A stretch of 64,000 nucleotides of DNA, from positions 34,177-98,176 of the forward strand of contig KN805462.1 of NCBI GenBank assembly GCA_000818945.1, written 5' to 3'. This document shows positions 9,567-19,849 of this stretch, piece by piece. The stretch is from Schizochytrium sp. CCTCC M209059. Lineage: Eukaryota > Sar > Bigyra > Thraustochytrida > Thraustochytriidae. Positions within the stretch are counted from its first letter, which is position 1, and the number at the start of each line of letters is the position of its first letter. The notes beneath the pieces were generated by a model. The model worked only from the letters and a program-made list of their open reading frames with translations. It did no database searches and had not been told where the DNA came from. The position numbers and the translations under genes were made by a program.

Positions 9567-10735
9567 TCTGAACGTGGTGCTTGGGCATGATTTGTTTGTA
9601 ACGCGACGCTTGAATGAACAGTAGGCTAGTTTTCTTGCGACACCTGGATTAACAGTGCAAAATTGTATTGCGATGCCTCGAGCGAACCAACCTGAGCAGA
9701 TACGTGACAGCTAGACCAGCTTACTTGGCGTGATCGGCTTCAATGTTTGGGCGCAAACGAGCTGTACAATTCATGGACGCTCACGCGTGTTACGCGACGA
9801 TTTATGGCTTTGCTGTCGAAAAAGTATGTACAATTTATAAGTCATATTACCTCTCAAAATGCTTCATATTCAAGCCTATTTCGCTCTAAGCCAACTCACC
9901 TTTTTGGCTCTGACTAAAGGGACCCACTTTAGTCATTTGTTGAAGTTGATAATTTCAGGTTTAGAAATTGGTTTTCTGATTAAAATCGGCGCACGATGCA
10001 AAACAATGAGTACCTATCACCCAAAAAGATTTACGCGATCATCGATGCCGACTCTTTCGTTCCAATCTATGGTGAAAACCATGGTATGCACCGCAGCTTT
10101 CAGGCCTATAGCTTCTTATAACTTCTATGTACCTCCGCGGCACCGGGCCCGCTCGATCGCTTTTTTTCGCGGCTGCGCTTTGTCCCGTCAGCGGCAGCGG
10201 GTACCCTTCCCTTTCCCACCTTGTAGCAGCGAGTGTAGGTTTTCCAGCGAAGAGCGCTTTCACCAGCAGGGACGATGCCTTGCACTGCTGCGCGCGAGCT
10301 CGTGCTCGCGCGCAAGGCTTGCGCCGGCGAGAGGCAGGGAGAGCCGAGCGAGGTGCAGGGCCTGCTTCTGCGCGGGGAAGTGCGCGCACGCGGAGCTCGA
10401 GCCGCGGCAGGGCCGAGGTCGGGTCGAGGGCTGGGAGAAGGAGGGAGGGAGGCATGGCTGGCTGACCCGCGCACACATGGCGCGATCGTTTCGGACAGAC
10501 TGCGCGGCCTCGCTGCAGCAGCAGACAGACAGACAAACAGACCGCGATCGATCGACCGAGCGAGCGGGATTGGGCGCGAGCGGCGAGCGCGGCGCAGGGC
10601 GAGGAGAGGAGAGGAGCGGAGAGGAGCGGAGAGGAGAGAAAGCGCGAGCGAGGTCGGGCGCGGCGACGAAGAGGCGCGGCGACGAAGAGACGCGGCACGT
10701 GCCGACGACTGACCGCCGTCTGAGGGAGGAGGAGA
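9567..10735. other. Intergenic region upstream of the LRR-kinase-TIR gene
   Basis: Two parts are visible. Bases 9567-10130 are relatively AT-rich with no convincing ORF. Bases 10140-10735 are GC-rich with short microsatellites (CAGA/CAAA near 10520-10540, GAGAGGAGCG repeats near 10605-10640). Open frames on both strands across the GC-rich part are compositional. The promoter and 5' UTR of the gene starting at 10736 presumably lie in the latter. Confidence 0.5.
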
Positions 10736-13700
10736 ATGAAGATGAAGAAGATTGCCCAGCGCGTGAGGAGGGTCACGAGGCCTGGACGCAACGCCTCGGA
10801 GACGCAAGAGGAAGAGGCTCTGGTCCAGGAGGAGGCGCTCCAGGACGACGAAGCAGGTTTCGAAGGCGAAGACGACTTCGAGGACGAGGACTACGACCAA
10901 GGCAGTGTTGCCGACCTCGATGACTACGATGGCGGCAGTGATGATGACGACCATCAAGGCGCTGACAAAGGTCGTGACGAGGAGGATGTTGAAGAAGGCG
11001 TCGAAGATGAGCTGAAGGATCTTGGTGTGAGAGCGCGATGGAAAGTGCAGAAGGCACTTCGTGAAATCGTTCGAGGTGCAAAGGAGATTTAGTACGTTAT
11101 GAGAAAACTAGCTCTTGTGGAATGTTTTCACGGCTAACCTGAACCCCTGCACTTCACTTGCGAAGCCTCGAACGCACCTCGATTGGTGATGCAGGCGCTA
11201 ACGTATTGGCCAAAGCTGTCGCTCAGAGTAAAACGCTGGAGATTCTAAAGTAAGTGCGCTTCCCCGCCAAGATGCTCTCGCGTTCATAACCTAGAGACGT
11301 TTGTCTAGACAAAATCCGGCAGCCGCAGTCACCTAACCTTTCGTTGTTCCACGACTTGTTATTCACATTTCCAGCTTGGACAGCAATGACATTCATGATG
11401 CAGGCGCGATAGAGCTGGCCAAGGCAGTCGCCACGAATAAGACGCTCACGTCGCTCGAGTAAGTTTGCGCGAATGTTGACTCGACTTCGACGCCGGGCGC
11501 GACTGACAAGTGATCGCTTTTTTGTGCCTGCGTGCTTTCTTGCTTGCTTTGTTTGATACTGCTACGACACCCGCAGTCTTCGAAGCAACAGGATCGGCTC
11601 AGAAGGTGCCAAGGCGCTGGCTGGTAGCTTGGCGGCCAGCAGAACGCTGACGACGATGAAGTAAGTTCGTGATTCTTGGGAGAAGCTCATGATCACACAG
11701 TGTGCAAGTGCGATTTCATGCATCAGGGCCGTTGTCAAGGCAGAAATGCTTCGGCTTGACTCGACTTCGACGCCGGGCGTGACTGACAAGTGATCGCTTT
11801 TTGTGTATGCGTATACTTTTGCATGCTTTGTTCGATACTGCTACGACACGCGCAGTCTTTGGAACAACAATATCGGCGATGAAGGTGTCAAGGCGCTGGC
11901 TGGTAGCTTGGCGGCCAGCAGAACGCTGACGACGCTGAAGTAAGTTCGTGATTCTTGGGAGACGCCCATGATCACACAGTGTGCAAGTGCGATTTCATGC
12001 ATCAGGGCCTTTGTGAAGGCAGAATGCTTTGGTTTGACTCGACTTCGACGCCGGGCGCGACTGACAAGTGATTGACTTTTGGTGCATGCGTGCTTTGTTA
12101 CATGCTTTGTTCAATACTGGTACGACACCCGCAGTCTTTGGAACAACAATATCGGCGATGAAGGTGCCGAGGCGCTGGCTGGTAGCTTGGCGGCCAGCAG
12201 AACGCTGACGACGCTGCAGTAAGTTCGTAATTCTTGGGAGAAGCTCATGATCGCCCAGTGTGCAAATGCGATGTCATGCGTCAGCGCCTTCGTGAAGGCA
12301 GAAATGCTTTGGCTTGACTCGACTTCGACGCCGGGCGTGACTGACAAGTGATCGCTTATTTGTGCATGCGTATGCTTTTGCATGCTTTGTTCGATACTGC
12401 TACGAAACCCGCAGTCTTCGAAGCAACAGGATCGGCTCAGAAGGTGCCAAGGCGCTGGCTGCTAGCTTGGCGGCCAGCAGAACGCTGACGACGCTGAAGT
12501 AAGTTCGTGATTCTTGGGAGAAGCTCATGATCGCACAGAGTGCGAATGCGATTTCATGCATCAGGGCCTTTGTCAAGGCAGAAATGCGTCGGTTTGACTC
12601 AACTTCGACGCCGGGCGCGACTGACAAGTGATCGCTCTTTTGTGAATGCGTGATTTCTTGCATGCTTGGTTCGATACTGCTACGACACGCGCAGTCTTTG
12701 GAACAACAAGATCGGCGATGAAGGTGCCAAGGCGCTGGCTGCTAGCTTGGCGGCCAGCAGAACGCTGACGACGCTGGAGTAAGTTCGTGATTCTTGAGAG
12801 AAGCTCATAATCGCACAGTGTGCAAATGCGATTTCATGCGTCAGGGCCGTTGTCAAGGCAGAAATGCCTTTGTCAAGGCAGAGATGCTTCGGTTTGACTC
12901 GACTTCGACGCCGGGCGCGACTGACAAGTGATCGCTTATTTTTGCATGCGTGCTTTCTTGCATGCTTTGTTCGATACTGCTACGACACGCACAGTCTCCG
13001 AAGCAACAAGATCGGCGATGAAGGTGCCGAGGCGCTGGCTGGTAGCTTGGCGGCCAACAGAACGCTGACGACGCTCAAGTAAGTTCCTGATTCTTGGGAG
13101 AAGCTCATGATCACACAGTTTGCAAATGGGATTTCATGCATCAGGGCCTTTGTCAAGGCAGAAATGCCTTTGTCAAGGCAGAGATGCTTCGGTTTGACTC
13201 GACTTCGACGCCGGGCGCGACTGACAAGTGATCGCTTATTTGTGCATGCGTGCTTTCTTGCATGCTTTGTTCGATACTGCTACGACATGCGCAGTCTTGA
13301 AGGGAACGATATTGGCTCAGAAGGTGCCGAGGCGCTCGCTGGTAGCTTGGCGGCCAGCAGGACGCTGACGACGCTGAAGTAAGTTCGTGATTCTTGGGAG
13401 AAGCTCATGATTGCCCAGTGTGCAAATGCGATTTCATGCGCCAGTGCCTTTGTCAAGGCAGCAATGCTTCGGTTTGACTCAACTTCGGCGCCGGGCGCGA
13501 CTGACAAGTGATCGCTTATTTGTGCGTGCGTGTTTTTTTGCATGCTTGGTTCGATACTGCTACGACACGCGCAGTCTTGGAGAAAACGATATTGGCTCAG
13601 AAGGTGTCAAGGCGCTGGCTGGCAGCTTGGCGGCCAGCAGAATGCTGACGACGCTGCAGTAAGTTCATGATTCTTGGGAGAAGCTCATGATCGCACAGTG

Positions 13701-16700
13701 TGCGAATGCGATTTCATGTGCCAGTGCCTTTGTCAAGGCAGAAATGCTTCGGCATGACTCAACTTCGACGCCGGGCGCGACTGACAAGTGATCGCGTTTT
13801 CGTGCATGCGTGCTTTCTTTCATGCTTTGTTCGATACTGCTACGACACGCGCAGTCTTGGAAGCAACAAGATCGGCGATGAAGGTGCGGAGGCCCTGGCT
13901 GGTAGCTTGGCGGCCAGCAGAACGCTGACGACGCTGCAGTAAGTTCGTGATTCTTGGGAGACGCTCATGATCGCACAGTGTGCAAATGCGATGTCATGCG
14001 CCAGTGCCTTCGTGAAGGCAGAAACGCCTTTATCAAGGCAGAAATGCTTCGGTTTGACTCAACTTCGACGCCGGGCGCGACTGACAAGTGATCGCTTATT
14101 TGTGCATGCGTGCTTTCTTGCATGCTTCGTTCGATACTGCCACGACACCTGCAGTCTTGAAAGGAACGATATCGGCTCAGAAGGTGCCGAGGCGCTGGCT
14201 GGTAGCTTGGCGGCCAGCAGAACGCTGATTGCGCTGAAGTAAGTTCTTGATTCTTGGGAGAAGCTCATGATCGCTCAGTGTGCAAATGCGATTTCATGCA
14301 TCAGGGCCTTTGTCAAGGCAGAGATGCTTCGGCTTGACTTGACTTCGACACCGGGCGCGACTGACAAGTGATCGGTGTTTGTGCATGCGTGCTTTCTTTC
14401 ATGCTTGGTTCGATACTGCTATGACACGCGCAGTCTTGGAAGCAACAAGATTGGCGATGAAGGTGCCGAAGCGCTGGCTGGTAGCTTGGCGGCCAGCAGA
14501 ACGCTGACGACGCTGCAGTAAGTTCGTGATTCTTGGGAGAAGCTCATGATCGCACAGTGTGCAAATGCGATTTCATGCGCCAGTGCCTTTGTCAAGGCAG
14601 AAATGCTTTGGCTTGGCTCAACTTCGACGCCGGGCGCGACTGACAAGTGATCGCTTTATTGTGCATGCGTCTTTCTTTCATGCTTTGTTCGATACTGCTA
14701 CGACACGCGCAGTCTTGAATTCAACAATATCGGCGATGAAGGTGCCAAGGCGCTGGCTGATAGCTTGGCGGTCAATAATACGCTGACATCGTTCGAGTAT
14801 TGAAGCTTCCGGAGAAAGGCTTTCGACTACATCGCATGCATGTGTGTACATTCATCAGAAGAAGATGATCACTGTTAGTGTGAGTCGATGAGCAGAACTG
14901 ACGCAACGAAATATCGCGCTCTCCAAACCACCTATTCTATCTTTTTGATTCATATGCTGCACAATGACCCGACATGCGCAGCATCGAAAGTAACAAGATT
15001 GGCACTGAATGCTATGAGCGTCTAGCCCGTCTGCTGGATGAGAACTTCACACTGACATCATTGATCTTGTAAGTCTCCCCTCTCACTATTGCTTGTTTCT
15101 AGCAATTCACTGACAGAATCCTCCTCTCTCTTATCACCATCTCCAAAGTGACATGCCAGATATCCCATCGCCACTAAGTTTCGGAGACCTCTGGGCAAGG
15201 AAGGTTGGCGAAGCGGAGGATGGCGAGGCAATCTGCGAGCCTTTGACTCGATCAGAGCGCGTACAAGAGATTGGCGAGTACCTCGTCGAAGAGTCAGGTT
15301 CGAGATGGACGACAGCTGCACATAAGCTTGCAAGCAAACATGCGCACATCTTCGTGATCTTTTTGTCGATGCTGGCTGCTCATGATCCGGACGCTCTGTC
15401 TTTAAATGACTTCAAACTTTGGCTTCAGCACGACGAGAAAGAAGAGGATGATGACGCCGTCCCGATCATCCATGCACTGCTAGATTGCCGCCCTGGTGGC
15501 ACGAAATTTGCACTCCCAGAGGCCTTCTTGCAGGAATTTATCACTGGCAAGCTGCCTCTCAAGGATGGGTTGGCATTGATGGCAACAGAAGACAATATTG
15601 GCCGCTCCGCTCGCTCGCTCGCACTTGCAAACAAAAACACGAAAGGCTGGGCCCAGACCTACGGCACTTACCTCGAACGCTATAGCATTGCCGAGGGCCC
15701 ACCCGTGCATGAGTCCAAGACCTGCGCCGTGCACCTTGCCACAGATATACGCACCAACACACCTGTGGCGATCAAGATTATGCGCGAAAGAAAACAGTAC
15801 GATCGCGAAATCGAAGCGCGAGAGACAAAAGATGGCAGCCAACTCCAAGGATGCCTAAAACTACTGGATCGCGACTCAAAGAACGACCGCAAGCTCTTGG
15901 ATAAGGAGATGTGCCTCGTCATGCCCCGCGGATCTCGATCTCTTTTCGAGGCGATCAACACCGAACGATTTGCAGGTCGCGATCTGGACAAGATTCGCGA
16001 GATCTCATACCAGATCGCATTAGCCTTACAAAACCTCCACGTCAGCGGGCGCATCCACGGCGATATCAAGCCGCGTAATGCGGTGCGCACGAGCGCATCG
16101 AGCGCAAACACTTTTGAGGACAGCAAGAAAGGAAGGCAGATGGTGTCCAAAGACTGGCGTGACTCTCCGACGGGTGAAGGGCTCGATCGCGAAGAGGAGT
16201 GGGAGCTGATCGACCTCGATGCCTCTGTGGTGATTGGGGACGAGGTCAGCGAGAAAGCAAGTACTGGCTACGTGTCCCCGGAGGTAGCTCGCTGCCTCTT
16301 CGAGGGCGATGAGAGGCCAAAGGGTGCCACGTCTCAGGATGTATGGGGCTTTGGCGTTCTGCTGTACCAGTTGCTTTCGGGAACCAAGCTGTTCATGGTG
16401 GACGAGTCGGATGACAATCTGGTGCACGATCACGATAAGCGCAAGCTGATGAACTGGCTTGGTCTCGATGAAGACCGCATGAAGCGCATCAAGAAGCGGA
16501 AAGCCGCTCGTGGAGCAGAGGACGGTCTGAGCGGCAGTGAGAGCGAGATCGAGGCAGCCCGCGATCTGGCGCGTGTTTGTCTTCGCGGGAAAGCCAAGGA
16601 GCGACTCGCTTTTGAGAATATCCTGGTTCATCCATTCTTTGACAAGATCCTGGAGTCCAAGCTCGATTCCTCAAGTCAAGCTGCAGAAGACCCGAGTCGA

Positions 16701-18215
16701 CGAGAGTCCAGGAAGAAGCACAAGTCACGAAGCAGGCGCGCGTCTGGACGCACGTCTGGGCCAAAGCCAAAGCCTACGCGTCTGTCACGGCATCTTTCTC
16801 AGAGAGCCAAAATAGCGCGACCGATGAAGGACCGAATTGTGAGTATCCACAGAAATATCAAGGACATGAACTCGCGCTTCGATTCCATAAGAAAAACACT
16901 CAGATTGTCGCAACGAAACGAGCAAAAGTATCACAAATGGTACCACGAACCTGCTCTCAGAACGGACCTGCTCGAGCTGCCCACGTACCACTTTTTCCTG
17001 TCGCATATGCAGCAGCAGGCGGCTGGTATTGTCAAGGATCTGGAAGCTGGCCTCGAGCGCAACCAAATGACGGCGTGGGTCGATATGCGCGCACTCGAAA
17101 TCACGATGGGTGCAATGCAGCGTGGCGTCATGTCGTCACAGTGCTTTGTGATGGTGCTGACGACGGACGTTCTGTTCCGGCCATTTTGCCTTGCCGAGCT
17201 CAAGTTTGCCGTGGACCACTTCGTAAACATGGAGGGGGGGCTGAGTAAGCACATATTCTTTCTTGCAGAGGAAGACGAGCGCTTCAGCCCCTGGCGAGCG
17301 ATCGAAGACGAGCCATGGACTCGGGACACTCTGGAGAATGAGGACGAGAGGAGCCTTAAAGCGCAAGCGAAGAAAGAGATGGAGAGAGCGACAAAGCTGC
17401 AAGATGATGCCAACGAGGCTGATGACGAGGATCTGGCTATAAGCTACAAACGAGAGGCAATCCAGGCGAGGAATAAGGCGAAAGAGCTCAAGTGCAGGCT
17501 CGCGCGACGGAAGCTTGAAGAAGGTCTCTCGAGCGCACTTTTTGATCTCGGCGCGAGCGTCGCAGACGACGATGACGACATTTCTGTCCACGAGTCAGCG
17601 GACAATTATAAGGAGTACTTCGATGCAGCTCAGCGGGCGCTCGAAGAGTGCTATATCATCCCTTATCGTCGACGTCAATTTGAAGAAGAAGCCATGCTTC
17701 GCGAACTGGCCAGACTCGCAGGTTTCAAGACGAGGGCGCCTGTGGAGCCTCGAGCAGTCCCTAAGCTTTACGTTCTTGGAATGGCCGAATCCCTTGTGAT
17801 ACCGACTCTCAAGAAGGCGCTCGAATCCGAGTCGTCGATGAACGCGGCGGAGGTGGTCGTGATCGTGCTGGAACCTGGGTGCTGTCCCGCTGTGCATGGC
17901 GCGTTGGGCATCGAATCCATTGATGAGGACAATGAGTTGCTGAAGAGCAAGAAGTTCCTCGCGGTGGAGAATGGGTGGAACTTTGGTGGCAAAGAGAGGG
18001 AGCAGTTTCACGTTGACCTGCAGAAGAAGCTGTTTGACCACCTCGAAGCTCTTTCATGGCACGGGTCGCACGAAGGGGACTTTTCTGCTACGAGCATGGA
18101 GTCGGTGCACGAGGGGATCCCTCGACGCAACTATCGGGAAGAGCACGAGCTCGAAGCGCTCATTCTTGAGCTGCAGCTGCGTGCCTGCAGGCTAGTGGAG
18201 GACTGGACAATTTAG
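10736..18215 (+). CDS. LRR-kinase-TIR protein, 17 exons (candidate innate-recognition receptor)
   Basis: Proposed exons: 10736-11091, 11166-11249, 11375-11458, 11577-11660, 11856-11939, 12135-12218, 12415-12498, 12695-12778, 12995-13078, 13295-13378, 13575-13658, 13855-13938, 14155-14238, 14434-14517, 14713-14796, 14982-15068, 15149-18215. All introns are GT-AG and phase 2, giving about 1561 residues. The N-terminus is basic, then strongly acidic to residue ~100. Then come about 15 ribonuclease-inhibitor-type LRRs of 28 residues (pattern LxxNxIGDEGAxALAxSLAxxxTLxxL), one per exon. Residues ~713-1038 are a protein kinase: VAIK Lys749, HGDIKPRN catalytic loop (Asp845, Asn850), DLD in place of DFG (895-897), GYVSPE for APE, and DVWGFGVLLYQLLSG. 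Residues ~1150-1276 are TIR-like: FFLSHMQQQ, AWVDMRALE, SSQCFVMVLT, RPFCLAELKFA. A coiled-coil-like acidic segment and a further alpha/beta segment (VVVIVLEPG) end the protein. No signal peptide or membrane helix is seen, so it is probably intracellular. Exon edges are inferred by eye. Confidence 0.8.
11166..15068 (+). repeat. Tandem array of LRR exons with near-identical introns
   Basis: Fourteen exons of exactly 84 bp plus one of 87 bp each encode one LRR. From 11577 to 14796 the whole exon-plus-intron unit is repeated with a period of 279-280 bp (intron 195-196 bp) or 300 bp (intron 216 bp, after the exons at 12695, 12995 and 13855). The longer introns hold an extra ~20-bp copy of a GCCTTTGTCAAGGCAG-type segment. 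Introns keep shared blocks such as GACTTCGACGCCGGGCGCGACTG in every unit. The two 5'-most units (exons at 11166 and 11375) and the last one (14982) are diverged, as expected if the array grew from the middle. Confidence 0.9.
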
Positions 18216-18365
18216 GCACTTTCTTAACGTTTGTAGTACACAAAGTGAGGCTAGATCTTTCCATCTCTTATGCCAGAACCGTTACTATTTACCTCTACAA
18301 ATAATAGAACCTAAGCCGTAACTAGCATACGTTTACCAAAAGAGTCACTTCGTGGACGAGATAGA

Positions 18366-19849
18366 CTAAATGTAGATGTTTCGAGCACCATTGACGTCTT
18401 TACCGATGGAGAGACCACAACGACTACAATCATAGCGTTTGTTTCCACCAAGATTGTGCTTTACGCATCCACATTTAGTGCATGTCCTCGAAGTGTAAAC
18501 TTCAGGAACGGCCGGCGTCTTTCTTACATGCCCGAAGTCTTGAATGAGTTTGTCACGAAAGCAACAATGAGAAAACATTTGTATCGCGTGCTTCGACGAC
18601 AACTGAAGCTTGCGAGATTCAAGGACATCCGGTACATCTATTGCCTACTCGGATTTCTTGAAAGTTGTCCAGAAGAAAGCGGATGATCTTGTCGTGCGTG
18701 TCTTTGACTTTGTTCTTCATCTTGGCCCAAAGCATGTGGTCTTTACGTTTGTAGGTCTTCTTTCTGTGACTGCGACTCCTAGACGCAAGATCCAAATTCC
18801 GTGATCTTCTGATTTGGTCTATACGCTTTGCCAAGTCGAGCAAAGTGTAGGACTTTAAACTACCGCGTTTCTCAGAACCAGTTCTTCGTGGTGTGACAAT
18901 TTACGTTGCACAGAGTTTTGCATCATAGCACAGAGTTTTGCATCGTTTGAATATAGTGTTGAAGGTCTTAACCACCTGGGTCGAGTGTCGCGTCTTAATA
19001 GTGCGCAATTTCTTGCTTTTTTGCGTTTTTTTTGGTATGGGGTGACCAAGCACCATCGACCGGGTTCTTCGCAAACGATTTTACAATCTTTCTTGATCTC
19101 CGGGAGCTCTGGAATTCTTTTTGAAATCCCTAGCGCTTGTATCGCAATGGACCAAGCTGTTCGCGTATGTTGTCTCGATCCACATTCCACTCGAATCTCG
19201 CCATCAAGAAGATGAAATTATCGTCAAATGCTTTCTTAGCGAACGTACACTTTTGAACTGGAACAACACAGAAGCCACGCTTCTCGCGCTTTGACTGGAA
19301 GCGCATTTCAAAGTTTTTGACATTTCCGGCTTTTTTCGTTCGAAAGTGCGGATTTGTGCGCTGCTCCTAGACGACGCAATGTGTCACCACGCATGTGGCT
19401 TAAAATACTTTCCAGCTCGTCATCGAGCTTTTGCTGCTTTTCGATTTCACGATCCGACGCTTTACGAGTCGGACCAACAAAGTATTTTTTCATCTCCGCG
19501 AAAACGAGTACCAACTTTCTTTTTCTTGATATGCTCAAGTGCGAGATTTTACAATGCACGTAGTACGTGTTAAATCTTGGCAAAGATCTTTCTTTGTCGG
19601 AGTGTTGGGTGTAGCTTAAGTTTCATCGACCTTAGGTTGCTATTCTTCCACGTCTTCTGCTTCGTTGGCCATGGGGGCGACATCCGAACACAGTGATGAT
19701 CGAGACGAGGTCTTTGGCAAGCTCGTCGTTCGATCCTCCATTGTCTTCTTGTCCATTTGGATAGACAATGCGAATTGATCGACCTTTGGAAGTAACAATC
19801 CAATCGAGCAAGTCGACTGCGAATCTACAGAGACGGTCTCTGTAGGCAA
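18366..19849 (-). pseudogene. Decayed Fanzor/TnpB-like (OrfB) nuclease relic
   Basis: Minus-strand fragments in different frames line up in TnpB/Fanzor order. Near 19590-19625 MKLKLHPTLRQRKIF resembles the N-terminal HTH_OrfB motif (KxxLxPTxxQ). Near 19280-19330 FEMRFQSKREKRGF resembles the conserved FxxKFRSKR region. A segment at ~19060-19140 (IPELPEIKKDCKIV) continues into the OrfB fold. LDPG at 18974-18985 is the RuvC-I motif, followed by a frame change into KTFNTIFKR. RVGN/KTYKRKD-type helices follow at 18640-18800. At 18366-18602 lie YTSRTCTKCGC and RYDCSRCG (zinc ribbon) and GKDVNGARNI (RuvC-III with Asp). Several frameshifts and stops break the gene. It lies 150 bp downstream of the LRR-kinase-TIR gene in the opposite orientation. 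No clear terminal repeats were identified. Confidence 0.75.

Noticed and set aside
9859..10923. 354-codon plus-strand open frame
   Set aside because: Crosses an AT-rich to GC-rich change and repeats, and overlaps the receptor's first exon in another frame.
11577..14796. CRISPR-like array
   Set aside because: Units are coding LRR exons plus GT-AG introns with a ~280-bp period; there are no short repeats with unique spacers.
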